Below, in pieces: positions 6,547-14,440 of a DNA stretch of 16,562 bases (position 1 is the first letter of the stretch; every line of letters begins with the position of its first letter). The stretch covers positions 1 to 16,562 of the forward strand of contig JAIOJM010000064.1 of NCBI GenBank assembly GCA_019911785.1, written 5' to 3'. The DNA comes from Sulfuricella sp. (GTDB taxonomy: Bacteria; Pseudomonadota; Gammaproteobacteria; Burkholderiales; Sulfuricellaceae). Both the position numbers and the translations under genes were made by a program. A model generated the notes under the pieces. That model had not been told where the DNA came from and did no database searches. It was given only the letters and a program-made list of their open reading frames with translations.

Positions 6547-7659
6547 TTAAAAAGCGCCCCAGCGCCGGGTGTCCATGGCGCGCTTCACCCGGGTGATCGC
6601 CATTTGCAGGGCGGCGTCGCGCGGCAGCATGCCGCACTGCTTCACCTGTGCCAGCACTTCACCGGTGTTGTGGCGGATTTTTTCCGCGATGGTGGCGAGC
6701 GCCGCCGTTTCGCTGGCACCGTGGTATTCCATCGCGGCGCAAATCACGCCGCCGGCATTGGCGATGAAATCCGGCAGACACAGCACGCCGCGCTGGTGGA
6801 GAATTTTTTCCGCGCCGGGGGTGATCGGGATGTTGGCCCCTTCGATCACCAGGCGGGTGTTGAGGCGATCGGCGTTGTCCTCGTGGATTACGTCGGGCCG
6901 TGCCGCCGGTATCCAGATGTCGCACTCCAGTCCGATCACCGCGTCCCGCTCCAGCTTCTGGCCATGGGGGTGGTCGCAGACCTTGCCGCCGGCTTCCTTC
7001 AGCGCGATCAGGGCGTCAACATCCAGGCCGTTCGGGTCATGGATCGTTCCGCCGGAATCTGCCGCACCAACCAGCACCGCACCCTGGCACGCCAGGAAGC
7101 GGGCGGCATGCTTGCCCACCGCGCCGAAGCCCTGGATCACCACCCGCGCGCCGGCCATCTTGAAGCCGCAGTAGGGTAGCGCCACTTCCGCTGCATGGCA
7201 GATGCCCCAGCCGGTGGCGCCGATCTCGTCGAGCGGGATGCCGCCCACTTCGCGCGGCAGTCCCACCGAGCGGCCGATCTCGTCCTTGACCCAGGCCATG
7301 CAGGACTCGTCGGTGCCCATGTCCGGGCCGAAAATGTAATCGTGCTCGTCGCGCAGGGCGCAGGCCAGGGCGCGGATCAGTTTTTCCTTGTCGGCGCGCG
7401 GCATCTTCGGATCGCCGTACAGCACCGCCTTGCCGCCGCCGTGGGCCAGGCCGGCCGAGGCGTTTTTCAGCGTCATCGCGCGTGCCAGCCTGGCGCACTC
7501 CACGGTGCTGACGTCGGGCGCCATGCGCACGCCGCCGATGGATGGCCCTGCTGCCACGTTGTCGACCACCAGCACCGCTTTCAAGCCGGTGCGGGGCTCG
7601 TGGATATGGATGACTTTGGCCGGGCCGAGTTCGTCGGCGAACTGAAATCCTGTTTCCAT
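6547..7659 (-). CDS. Glu/Leu/Phe/Val-family amino acid dehydrogenase, probably for hydrophobic substrates
   Basis: NAD(P)-dependent oxidative deamination of an amino acid to a 2-oxoacid, or the reverse. The 370-residue protein has the catalytic set of the family: K65 (LKNASAG), K77 (HGGGK), D113 (PDMGT) and the nucleotide-binding GFGAVG (177-182). Length matches leucine dehydrogenases (about 365) better than glutamate dehydrogenases (about 420-450). The two residues that hold the glutamate gamma-carboxylate in Clostridium symbiosum GDH (K89 and S380) align with I41 (GPSIGGVRM) and A308 (NAGGVICA), so glutamate is an unlikely substrate. The start at 7659 has GAAGGG 5 bases upstream; an in-frame ATG at 7683 would be almost leaderless given the predicted promoter. 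It lies upstream of the oxidoreductase operon on the same strand. Confidence 0.88.
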   Translation of the reverse strand: METGFQFADELGPAKVIHIHEPRTGLKAVLVVDNVAAGPSIGGVRMAPDVSTVECARLARAMTLKNASAGLAHGGGKAVLYGDPKMPRADKEKLIRALACALRDEHDYIFGPDMGTDESCMAWVKDEIGRSVGLPREVGGIPLDEIGATGWGICHAAEVALPYCGFKMAGARVVIQGFGAVGKHAARFLACQGAVLVGAADSGGTIHDPNGLDVDALIALKEAGGKVCDHPHGQKLERDAVIGLECDIWIPAARPDVIHEDNADRLNTRLVIEGANIPITPGAEKILHQRGVLCLPDFIANAGGVICAAMEYHGASETAALATIAEKIRHNTGEVLAQVKQCGMLPRDAALQMAITRVKRAMDTRRWGAF

Positions 7660-7687
7660 GGTCACCCTTCTCGTATATTTCATTTTA

Positions 7688-7716
7688 AGGATAGGCAGCC
7701 CGGCCGGAATTGCCAA
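7688..7716 (-). promoter_or_regulatory. Sigma-70-like promoter for the amino acid dehydrogenase
   Basis: On the - strand, TTGGCA (7711-7716) is followed after exactly 17 bases by TATCCT (7688-7693). The predicted start is near 7681, about 20 bases before the ATG at 7659. It shares the 140-base divergent region with the argB promoter. Confidence 0.5.
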
Positions 7717-7734
7717 ATCCCTGAATGGCATCCA

Positions 7735-9331
<1,597 letters not shown>

Positions 9332-9349
9332 ACCTTAAAAAAGCATTTG

Positions 9350-9478
9350 AACCGCAAAGGCGCAGAGAGCGCAAAGTAAAAGCAATGTGTTATCGAAATC
9401 CGCCCAGTCACCGGATAAGGGAATGCTAGATGGATTTTTTGTTTTTTGTACTCTTTGCGCCTTCGCGCCTTTGCGGTT
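9350..9478. repeat. Long inverted repeat B (CGCAAAG-type arms)
   Basis: The left arm 9350-9378 and right arm 9449-9478 are inverted copies with one small indel block, around a 70-base spacer. The outermost 14 bases match perfectly (AACCGCAAAGGCGC). Left-arm units are CCGCAAAG (9352-9359), GCGCAGAG (9360-9367) and GCGCAAAG (9369-9376). It occupies the gap between the nucleotidase and dsbB, both on the + strand, and could form a long hairpin in any readthrough transcript. No coding content was seen. Confidence 0.85.
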
Positions 9479-9498
9479 AATGAACTACTGTTTAGTTA

Positions 9499-9505
9499 AA
9501 AGGGG
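9499..9505 (+). promoter_or_regulatory. Shine-Dalgarno deciding the dsbB start
   Basis: AAAGGGG lies 5 bases before the GTG at 9511. The alternative in-frame GTG at 9505 overlaps this motif and so is unlikely to be the start. Confidence 0.55.
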
Positions 9506-9510
9506 TGCTG

Positions 9511-9999
9511 GTGAACATCAATAATCGTGTGCTGTTTTTCGGGATATTCCTGGCCTGCTTCGGGCTGATGGGCTTCGGTCTGGTGCTGCAGCACGTCATG
9601 CACCTGGAGCCCTGCCCGCTGTGCATCCTGCAGCGCATCGCCTTCATCGCCATCGGCGCTACTGCGCTGGCGGCCGCCATTCACAATCCGCAACGCCGCG
9701 GCTGGACCGTGTACGGCAGCCTGCTGGCATTTTTTTCCATGCTGGGGGGCGGGGTCGCGGCGTGGCAGGTGTATTTGCAGCACCTGCCGCCCGGTCAAGT
9801 GCCGGAATGCGGGCCGGGCCTGGATTACATGCTCGAGGCCATGCCGCTGACCAAAATCCTGCCGATGATTTTTAAAGGTTCGGGCGAGTGCGCCGAAGTG
9901 ACCTGGACCTTTTTTGATCTGTCCATTGCGCAATGGGCGCTGGGGTGGTTCGTCCTGTTCGTGCTGGTGGGAGTGATTGCCGCCGCCCGCCGCAGGTAG
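9511..9999 (+). CDS. dsbB: Disulfide bond formation protein B (quinone-linked)
   Basis: Inner-membrane protein that reoxidises periplasmic DsbA and passes electrons to quinone. The 162-residue protein has four hydrophobic segments (roughly 7-27, 42-58, 68-88 and 140-160). Both essential cysteine pairs are present: C35 and C38 in LEPCPLCILQR and C100 and C127 in the second periplasmic loop (VPECGPG, SGECAEV). The GTG start at 9511 is chosen from the AAAGGGG ribosome site. The stop TAG (9997-9999) lies inside a palindromic repeat, but the C-terminus (AAARRR) and length are normal for the family, so there is no sign of truncation. An inverted repeat separates it from the upstream gene. Confidence 0.95.
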   Translation: MNINNRVLFFGIFLACFGLMGFGLVLQHVMHLEPCPLCILQRIAFIAIGATALAAAIHNPQRRGWTVYGSLLAFFSMLGGGVAAWQVYLQHLPPGQVPECGPGLDYMLEAMPLTKILPMIFKGSGECAEVTWTFFDLSIAQWALGWFVLFVLVGVIAAARRR

Positions 10000-10020
10000 G
10001 CCGAATAAATTCAGCCCTAC
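9996..10020. repeat. REP-like palindrome D at the dsbB stop
   Basis: GTAGGCCGAAT (9996-10006) and ATTCAGCCCTAC (10009-10020) are imperfect inverted copies separated by AA. The left end includes the dsbB stop codon. The right end supplies the stop of a truncated PIN-toxin frame on the other strand. It may double as a weak bidirectional terminator. Confidence 0.65.
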
Positions 10021-10088
10021 GCCCTCCGTGGGTTGGCGTGCTCCGGCTGGGTGGCGTAGATGAGGATGTTGCTGTCGGCCGGTACCAT
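10017..10088 (-). pseudogene. Truncated PIN-domain (VapC-like) toxin remnant
   Basis: Two bases after the antitoxin stop, an ATG (10086-10088) opens a frame of only 23 codons, MVPADSNILIYATQPEHANP and three more residues. This is the characteristic first strand and helix of a PIN-domain ribonuclease, including the first catalytic aspartate (D5) and the D-x-N-x-L-I-Y-A pattern. A full toxin would be about 130-140 residues. The frame ends at TAG (10017-10019), inside palindrome D, and beyond it the DNA belongs to dsbB, so the rest of the toxin has been deleted. The remaining three acidic residues of the active site are gone, so it cannot be active. The assignment is from motif only but fits the antitoxin neighbour well. 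Confidence 0.75.
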
Positions 10089-10090
10089 GC

Positions 10091-10339
10091 TTATTCGCGG
10101 CCCGGCAAGGTGCGATCCTCGCGCTGTTCACGCTCCCATACGGCGGGATTGGTTTTGGCGAAGGGGTTGAGGGCGACGAGCCGTTCCAGGGTGCTGGAGA
10201 GCTTCATGCGGCGCTGCTGGTCGTTAGCGGAATGTTGGCGGGCTTTTTGTTCCAGGAACAGCACATAGTCGAGGACTTCACCTTGGAGCGGCAACGGCAG
10301 TTTTTCCACATGCTGCTGGATGGTTTGTTCGAGTTTCAT
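10091..10339 (-). CDS. DUF2281-like antitoxin, orphaned partner of a PIN toxin
   Basis: This 82-residue protein begins MKLEQTIQQHVEKLPLPLQG, followed by EVLDYVLFLEQKARQ, the helical pattern of DUF2281 proteins found upstream of VapC-type toxins. It ends with a charged tail (REQREDRTLPGRE) of the kind that wraps a toxin. The start is supported by AAGGA 6 bases upstream. A palindrome and a plausible promoter precede it, as expected for an autoregulated toxin-antitoxin operon. The toxin gene behind it is reduced to 23 codons, so the antitoxin may persist without a local target or counter a toxin elsewhere. DUF2281 membership is from pattern recall and moderately certain. Confidence 0.72.
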   Translation of the reverse strand: MKLEQTIQQHVEKLPLPLQGEVLDYVLFLEQKARQHSANDQQRRMKLSSTLERLVALNPFAKTNPAVWEREQREDRTLPGRE

Positions 10340-10358
10340 GGCTTTTCCTTTTTTGACT

Positions 10359-10395
10359 AAGCGTAAATATACGCTTGTTCAAGGGTACTCGTCAT
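10359..10395 (-). promoter_or_regulatory. Promoter and operator-like palindrome of the antitoxin gene
   Basis: AAGCGTA (10359-10365) and TACGCTT (10370-10376) form a perfect 7-base inverted repeat with a 4-base centre. On the - strand a -10 candidate TATATT (10366-10371) sits in its middle, and ATGACG (10390-10395) lies 18 bases upstream as a weak -35. A dyad covering the -10 is what antitoxin autorepression would use. A second small dyad, TGTCGG/CCGACA, lies at 10398-10416. Confidence 0.45.
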
Positions 10396-10439
10396 ATTGT
10401 CGGAACAAGGCCGACATCGCGATGGCGGGCCATTGGCCG

Positions 10440-10467
10440 CGTGGGCACAAAGACGTGCCCACCCTAC
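10440..10467. repeat. REP-like hairpin E
   Basis: GTGGGCAC (10441-10448) and GTGCCCAC (10455-10462) are perfect 8-base inverted copies around a 6-base loop, followed by CCTAC. The right end CCCTAC matches the end of palindrome D. It lies in the 231-base non-coding stretch between the antitoxin and the acetyltransferase, which otherwise holds only small palindromes and the attC-like site. Confidence 0.65.
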
Positions 10468-10489
10468 CAAGCTAATGTTTGATTGTTAG

Positions 10490-10564
10490 ACCTGACCCTA
10501 TGCTTCTGAAGTGCTTCTGAAGAGAACGCTTATCGGCCAGTCCCTCTCGAATGCAGGGTTAGGT
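10490..10564 (-). other. attC-like recombination site at the 3' end of the GNAT cassette
   Basis: Reading the - strand, the R'' box ACCTAAC (10558-10564) starts 6 bases after the acetyltransferase stop. It continues into CCTGCATTCGAGAGGGAC, which resembles known attC left arms. The R' end reads GTCAGGT (10490-10496). ACCTAACCCT and AGGGTCAGGT are inverted copies except one base. An inner pair, GAGAGGGAC (10540-10548) and GTTCTCTTC (10519-10527), can pair with wobbles as L boxes. If the cassette is circularised, the R' box becomes AGGGTTAGGT and the 10-base symmetry is perfect. No integrase is present in the window. Confidence 0.65.
10501..10522. repeat. 11-base perfect tandem duplication
   Basis: TGCTTCTGAAG occurs twice in a row (10501-10511 and 10512-10522) inside the 3' arm of the attC-like site. 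It lengthens that arm and may explain why the two arms differ in length. Confidence 0.9.
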
Positions 10565-10570
10565 TTCGAT

Positions 10571-10972
10571 TTACCTGGTGCGTTTGATGATGAATCCATT
10601 CTCGATTTTCTCGAAGCCGACCTTGGGGTAATACTCCATTGCTTCCGGGGCTGACAATAGTACGAGCGCCACATCTTCCCCAATAGCAGAGCGAACGCGG
10701 GCAATAAGTTCACGCCCGATGCCATGCTTTTGAAAAGCCTTGTCCACTGCGAGATCGGACAAGTAGCAACAATAACTAAAATCGGTTAGTGCGCGACACA
10801 CCCCAACGAGTTTGCCTTCATGCCAAGCGGAGAGTATCAGGTTGGCATTGGCGAACATGCGCTCGATCCGCGCCAAATCCTTGGTGGGGCGGCGAATGCC
10901 GGAGGTATCAAAAACCGCAGCTACATCAGCAGCCTCAAGAGGGAAGTTATGGCGGTATTCAATCGTGGGCAT
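10571..10972 (-). CDS. GNAT-family N-acetyltransferase
   Basis: The 133-residue protein is predicted to move an acetyl group from acetyl-CoA to an amine. The acetyl-CoA-binding motif A is clear: LSDLAVDKAFQKHGIGRELI (71-90), with the pyrophosphate loop Q-K-H-G-I-G at 81-86. EYYPKVGFEKIENGFIIKR near the C-terminus is the typical GNAT end. The substrate is not identifiable. Integron core sites closely flank the gene, with a core site 4 bases before the ATG and the R'' box 6 bases after the stop. GNAT enzymes are common integron cargo, some of them giving aminoglycoside or streptothricin resistance, but nothing here points to a particular drug. There is no strong ribosome site beyond a short AGG. 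Confidence 0.88.
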   Translation of the reverse strand: MPTIEYRHNFPLEAADVAAVFDTSGIRRPTKDLARIERMFANANLILSAWHEGKLVGVCRALTDFSYCCYLSDLAVDKAFQKHGIGRELIARVRSAIGEDVALVLLSAPEAMEYYPKVGFEKIENGFIIKRTR

Positions 10973-10976
10973 AAAA

Positions 10977-11000
10977 ACCTAACGTTAAGTAGGTACTTAA
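10977..11000. other. Integron-type core site and adjacent palindrome at the cassette 5' boundary
   Basis: On the - strand GTTAGGT (10977-10983) fits the integrase core GTTRRRY, and the preceding bases ACTTAAC fit RYYYAAC. Next to it is a perfect inverted repeat TTAAGT-AGGT-ACTTAA (10985-11000). The structured sequence may have been the insertion target, or may be the end of an older site. Confidence 0.5.
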
Positions 11001-11049
11001 ATGTTTTATCGGGTTGGTTAATAAGCATGTCTGTCAACAACTCGCCCCC

Positions 11050-12477
11050 CTAATCGCCACTTGTTTGCACGAAGTCGGAACCACCCTCAATCGGTTCCGG
11101 CTTGAACCAGGCCAGCTTGTCCTGCAGTTTCACCACTTCGCCGACGATGATCAGGGTCGGCGGTTTCATTTTCGCATTGGCGGCGAGTTCGGGCAGGGTT
11201 GCCAGCGTGCCGGTGACGACCTTTTGCTGGTAGGTGGTGCCCTGCTGCACGATGGCGGCCGGCGTGGTGATCGGCAGGCCATGGGCGACCAGTTCCTTGC
11301 ATAGCGTCGGCAGGCCGAGCAGTCCCATGTAGATCACGATGGTCTGGTTGGTTTTGGCGATGCCGGTGAGGTCGATGTTGACGCTGCCGTCCTTCAGGTG
11401 GCCGGTGACGAACACGCAGGATTGCGCGTAATCGCGGTGGGTGAGCGGGATGCCGGCGTAGGACGAGACGCCGGTGGCGGCGGTGATGCCGGGTACGACC
11501 TGGAACGGGATGCCGTGAGCCGCCAGGGTTTCGATTTCCTCGCCGCCGCGGCCGAACACGAATGGATCGCCGCCTTTCAGCCGCACTACGCGCTTGCCTT
11601 CCTGGGCAAGCCGCACCAGCAGTTCGTTGATGTTTTCCTGGCGCATGGTGTGCTTGTCGCGCTCCTTGCCGACATAGATGCGTTCGGCATCGCGCCGCGC
11701 CAGTTCCAGTACGGCCGGGGAAACCAGGTTGTCGTAGACCACCACGTCGGCCTGCTGCATCAGGCGCAGGGCGCGGAAGGTGAGCAGGTCGGGGTTGCCG
11801 GGTCCGCCGCCGACCAGGTAGACCTCGCCGCGCGGCGGGGTGTCGTCGGAATCGGCTGCAAGCATTTGCAGCAGAGTGTCCTTCGCGGCCTGGTCTTGCC
11901 CGGAAAGCACCATCTCGGCCACCGGACCCTGCAGGACTTTTTCCCAGAAAATGCGGCGCTTGGCAGGCAGAATGCGGTTTTTTACCTGGTCGCGGAAGCT
12001 CGCCGCAAAGTGCGCCAGCCGCCCGTAGGCTGCCGGGATGAAGGTTTCCAGCTTGGCTCGCATTACCCGTGCCAGCACCGGCGAAGTGCCGCCGCTGGAA
12101 ATCGCGATGACCAGCGGCGAGCGGTCGATCACCGAGGGCATGATGAAGGAGCATAAATCAGGGTTGTCCACCACGTTGACGGGAATCCGCAGCTTTTTCG
12201 CGGCCACGGAAACCTGTTCGTTGGCAGCGCGGTCATCGGTGGCGGCGATGACCAGAACGGCTTCGCCGAGGTGTTCGGGGCGGAATTTTTCCGCGACATG
12301 GGTGATTTTTCCCGCATCCGCCAGCTCTTTCAGGGTGTTGGTCAGCTCGGGTGCGACGATGGTGATGAGGCCGCCGGACTGCATCAGCATCCCCGCCTTG
12401 CGCGTCGCTACTTCGCCGCCGCCTACGACCAGGCAGGGTTTGTTTTTGATGTCGAAAAATATCGGGAAAAAATCCAT
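11050..12477 (-). CDS. cysG: Siroheme synthase (trifunctional)
   Basis: Makes siroheme from uroporphyrinogen III by two methylations, NAD-dependent oxidation and iron insertion; siroheme serves assimilatory sulfite and nitrite reductases. The 475-residue protein has an N-terminal dehydrogenase/ferrochelatase domain with the NAD-binding VVGGGEVATRK (17-27) and D104 and S128, the positions known as catalytic or metal-binding in the Salmonella/E. coli enzyme. The C-terminal SUMT methyltransferase domain starts at VYLVGGGPGNPD (219-230), with D249, K271 and VRLKGGDPFVFGRGG (298-312). The start at 12477 is chosen because MDFFPIFFDIKNK is the usual N-terminus; the frame is open further upstream inside the regulator gene. 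It lies 31 bases after the NarL-type regulator and is probably co-transcribed with it. Confidence 0.96.
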   Translation of the reverse strand: MDFFPIFFDIKNKPCLVVGGGEVATRKAGMLMQSGGLITIVAPELTNTLKELADAGKITHVAEKFRPEHLGEAVLVIAATDDRAANEQVSVAAKKLRIPVNVVDNPDLCSFIMPSVIDRSPLVIAISSGGTSPVLARVMRAKLETFIPAAYGRLAHFAASFRDQVKNRILPAKRRIFWEKVLQGPVAEMVLSGQDQAAKDTLLQMLAADSDDTPPRGEVYLVGGGPGNPDLLTFRALRLMQQADVVVYDNLVSPAVLELARRDAERIYVGKERDKHTMRQENINELLVRLAQEGKRVVRLKGGDPFVFGRGGEEIETLAAHGIPFQVVPGITAATGVSSYAGIPLTHRDYAQSCVFVTGHLKDGSVNIDLTGIAKTNQTIVIYMGLLGLPTLCKELVAHGLPITTPAAIVQQGTTYQQKVVTGTLATLPELAANAKMKPPTLIIVGEVVKLQDKLAWFKPEPIEGGSDFVQTSGD

Positions 12478-12508
12478 ATCATAAAATCCGTTAGTTGAGG
12501 TAAGGCGG

Positions 12509-13183
12509 TTAGCTGGTGAGCTGGCCGCTTTGGGTGCTGAATTTGTGCTCCACGGCGAAGACTGCCGCCTCAACGCGCGAAGTCAGGTTGAGCTTGGAAA
12601 GAATGTGGCGCACGTGCAGCTTGACGGTATCGTGGCTGATGTCGAGTGCGCGGGCAATCACCTTGTTGCTTTCGCCCTGCGCCAGATGGGTGAGGATTTC
12701 GCGCTCGCGCTGGGTGAGCGAGTCGAGCATCGAAGCCGATGAGCTGGCTGGCTGGTCGTTTTGCAGCAGCTTGACCAGCTTCATGGTCATCGCGGGGGCC
12801 ACTACGGTTTCGCCGCGGGAGGCGCGCAGGATCGCATCCACCACGTCGTCCGGCTCCATGTCCTTGAGCAGATAGCCGCGGGCGCCGGCACGCAATACGT
12901 TGGATAAATCCTCTTCGGCGTTGCTGACCGTCAGCATCAGGGTGGGGGTGGTAAAACCCTCCTGGCGCAACTGGCGGAACAGGGTCAGGCCGTCGAGCGG
13001 CGGCATGTGCAGGTCCATCACCAGCACGTCGGGCTGCTGCTCGGTCAACAGGCGGCGCGCCTCGTCCGGATTGCCGGTGACACCCACCACCTTGATGCTG
13101 CCGCGCTGCTCCAGCAATTCGGCCAGGCCCATGCGGAACAGGGTGTGGTCGTCTACCAGCACGACGCGAATCGGGTCGCTCAC
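12509..13183 (-). CDS. NarL/FixJ-family response regulator
   Basis: DNA-binding response regulator of 224 residues. The receiver domain has acidic D11-D12, phospho-acceptor D57 (VLVMDLHMP), T85 and K107. A LuxR-type helix-turn-helix follows at roughly 150-212 (LTQREREILTHLAQGESNKV, ALDISHDTVKLHVRHILSKL, NLTSRVEAAVFA). The spacing and the HVRHILSKL-NLTSRVEAAVFA ending are typical of NarL. The start is GTG at 13183, overlapping the kinase stop as GTGA and preceded by GGAGG at 7 bases, so kinase and regulator are translationally coupled. Likely targets are nitrate, nitrite or redox genes by analogy; cysG directly downstream is a candidate. The signal is not proven. Confidence 0.93.
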   Translation of the reverse strand: MSDPIRVVLVDDHTLFRMGLAELLEQRGSIKVVGVTGNPDEARRLLTEQQPDVLVMDLHMPPLDGLTLFRQLRQEGFTTPTLMLTVSNAEEDLSNVLRAGARGYLLKDMEPDDVVDAILRASRGETVVAPAMTMKLVKLLQNDQPASSSASMLDSLTQREREILTHLAQGESNKVIARALDISHDTVKLHVRHILSKLNLTSRVEAAVFAVEHKFSTQSGQLTS

Positions 13184-14394
13184 AGTCTGTCCTCCCGGTG
13201 TCCGGCGGAGACCGGGAAGCTCAGGGTTACCCGGGTGCCGGCCTTTTCTCCCGGGGTGACGGTCACTTCGGCATTCAGGTGTTTTGCCCGTTCGCGCATG
13301 ATGTTGAGGCCGAGGTGCATGCCGCTGTCGGTGTCTAGCTTGCCGGTGATGCCGATACCGTTATCCTCGACGCTGATGACGTAGCGGCTTTGCCTGATCT
13401 CGACCGCCAGGCTGACGTGGTTGGCGCGGGAGTGCTTGGATACGTTGTTCAGCGCTTCCCGCACGATGTGGTAGACCTGGACTTCCTGGTCAGGGCTGAG
13501 GTTGATGTCGGGCGCGTGGTTGATGAAATCGATGGTGATGCCGGTCTTGTCGTAAAAATTGCCGACGATATCGTACAGTGCCGGCAGCAAGCCGCGCGGG
13601 TCCATCCGGTTGCGGAACTGGGTGAGAAGCTCGCGCAATTCGGCATAGGCGGAATCCAGAGCCTGACCGAGATCGTTGACGTATTTGTTGGAGCGCACCT
13701 CGTCGCGGTTCGCCACGGCGTCGCGCAACAGCGGCAGGCGCATTTTCATGTAGGCCATGGTTTGGGCGAGCGAGTCATGCAGTTCGTTGGCCAGCATCTG
13801 GCGCTCGTTGGTCAGGCTGATGCGCAGATTTTCCCGCGTCAGCCTGGCATTTTCCAGCGCCATGCCGAGGTGTTCGCTGATCGATTGAAACAGCAGCGAT
13901 ACGTCTTCCGGTACCGGGCTGTCCGAAGCCATGAACAGGTTGTACACGCCCAGCATCTTGCCCTGGTAGCGCAATGGCACTGCCACTACGCGCAGGCATT
14001 GCTTGCCGAAGTAGTCGTGGGCAGTGCGCTCTTCGCAGGCTTTCAGGTTGGTGCTGTTGTGTGCGGTATGCGCGCGCGCGGCTTCGCCGCAGACGCCGCA
14101 ATCGACCGGGATATAGCGTTCCTGTTCGAGCACCTCGGGAGGAAGCCCCAACGCACCGACCAGACGCAAATACTGGCCGTCGGCGGTCAATACCCGCACT
14201 GCGCCGGCGTCCGCGCCGGCGAGTTTGATCATGGTGCCGAGAAAGCGCTCCAGCAAAGAGTCCAGATTATTGTCGCTGGACAGGCTGCTGGTGATTTCGG
14301 ACAAAACCCGCAGCGCCGGGATCTTGTAGGTCCCGTGGACTGAGGCTTTGATCGCACTGGAGGGGGCGGTTTGAACGCCAACTTCCTGATTCAT
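13180..14394 (-). CDS. Soluble NarX/NreB-like sensor histidine kinase with a cysteine-bearing GAF domain
   Basis: The 404-residue kinase has no transmembrane segment, so it senses in the cytoplasm. A GAF domain spans about 40-185 and contains four cysteines, C99, C102 (DCGVCGEA), C120 and C133, in a CX2C-X17-C-X12-C pattern suited to a metal or Fe-S centre or thiol switching. A HisKA_3 domain follows with phospho-acceptor H206 (NELHDSLAQTMAYMKMRL). The ATPase domain has REALNNVSKHS (312-322), VEDNGIGI (342-349) and HLGLNIMRERA (360-370). The start at 14394 is chosen from AGGA 6 bases upstream and a promoter at 14441-14469; longer in-frame starts lie upstream of that promoter. It overlaps the regulator gene by 4 bases. 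Confidence 0.92.
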   Translation of the reverse strand: MNQEVGVQTAPSSAIKASVHGTYKIPALRVLSEITSSLSSDNNLDSLLERFLGTMIKLAGADAGAVRVLTADGQYLRLVGALGLPPEVLEQERYIPVDCGVCGEAARAHTAHNSTNLKACEERTAHDYFGKQCLRVVAVPLRYQGKMLGVYNLFMASDSPVPEDVSLLFQSISEHLGMALENARLTRENLRISLTNERQMLANELHDSLAQTMAYMKMRLPLLRDAVANRDEVRSNKYVNDLGQALDSAYAELRELLTQFRNRMDPRGLLPALYDIVGNFYDKTGITIDFINHAPDINLSPDQEVQVYHIVREALNNVSKHSRANHVSLAVEIRQSRYVISVEDNGIGITGKLDTDSGMHLGLNIMRERAKHLNAEVTVTPGEKAGTRVTLSFPVSAGHREDRL

Positions 14395-14440
14395 CGGGTT
14401 TCCTGAATAACGCGTGGGCTGCCTTGCAACCGGGGGGTCT

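Larger units (their letters stand above)
10496..10982 (-). mobile_element. Putative lone integron gene cassette carrying a GNAT acetyltransferase
   Basis: The unit runs from the TTAGGT half of the core site GTTAGGT (10977-10983, - strand) through one ORF to the G of the attC-like R' box (10496), 487 bases. The layout is that of a gene cassette: core site 4 bases before the ATG, a single ORF, and an R'' box 6 bases after the stop. It lies in the same orientation as cysG, 70-80 bases downstream of it, so it could be expressed by readthrough. Neither a second cassette nor an integrase is seen here. Confidence 0.6.

Noticed and set aside
9997..9999. dsbB truncated by palindrome D
   Set aside because: All four cysteines and the last membrane segment are present and the length is normal, so the repeat merely supplies the stop codon.
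12478..12573. N-terminal extension of CysG
   Set aside because: It overlaps the regulator gene, and MDFFPIFFDIKNK is the normal CysG N-terminus.
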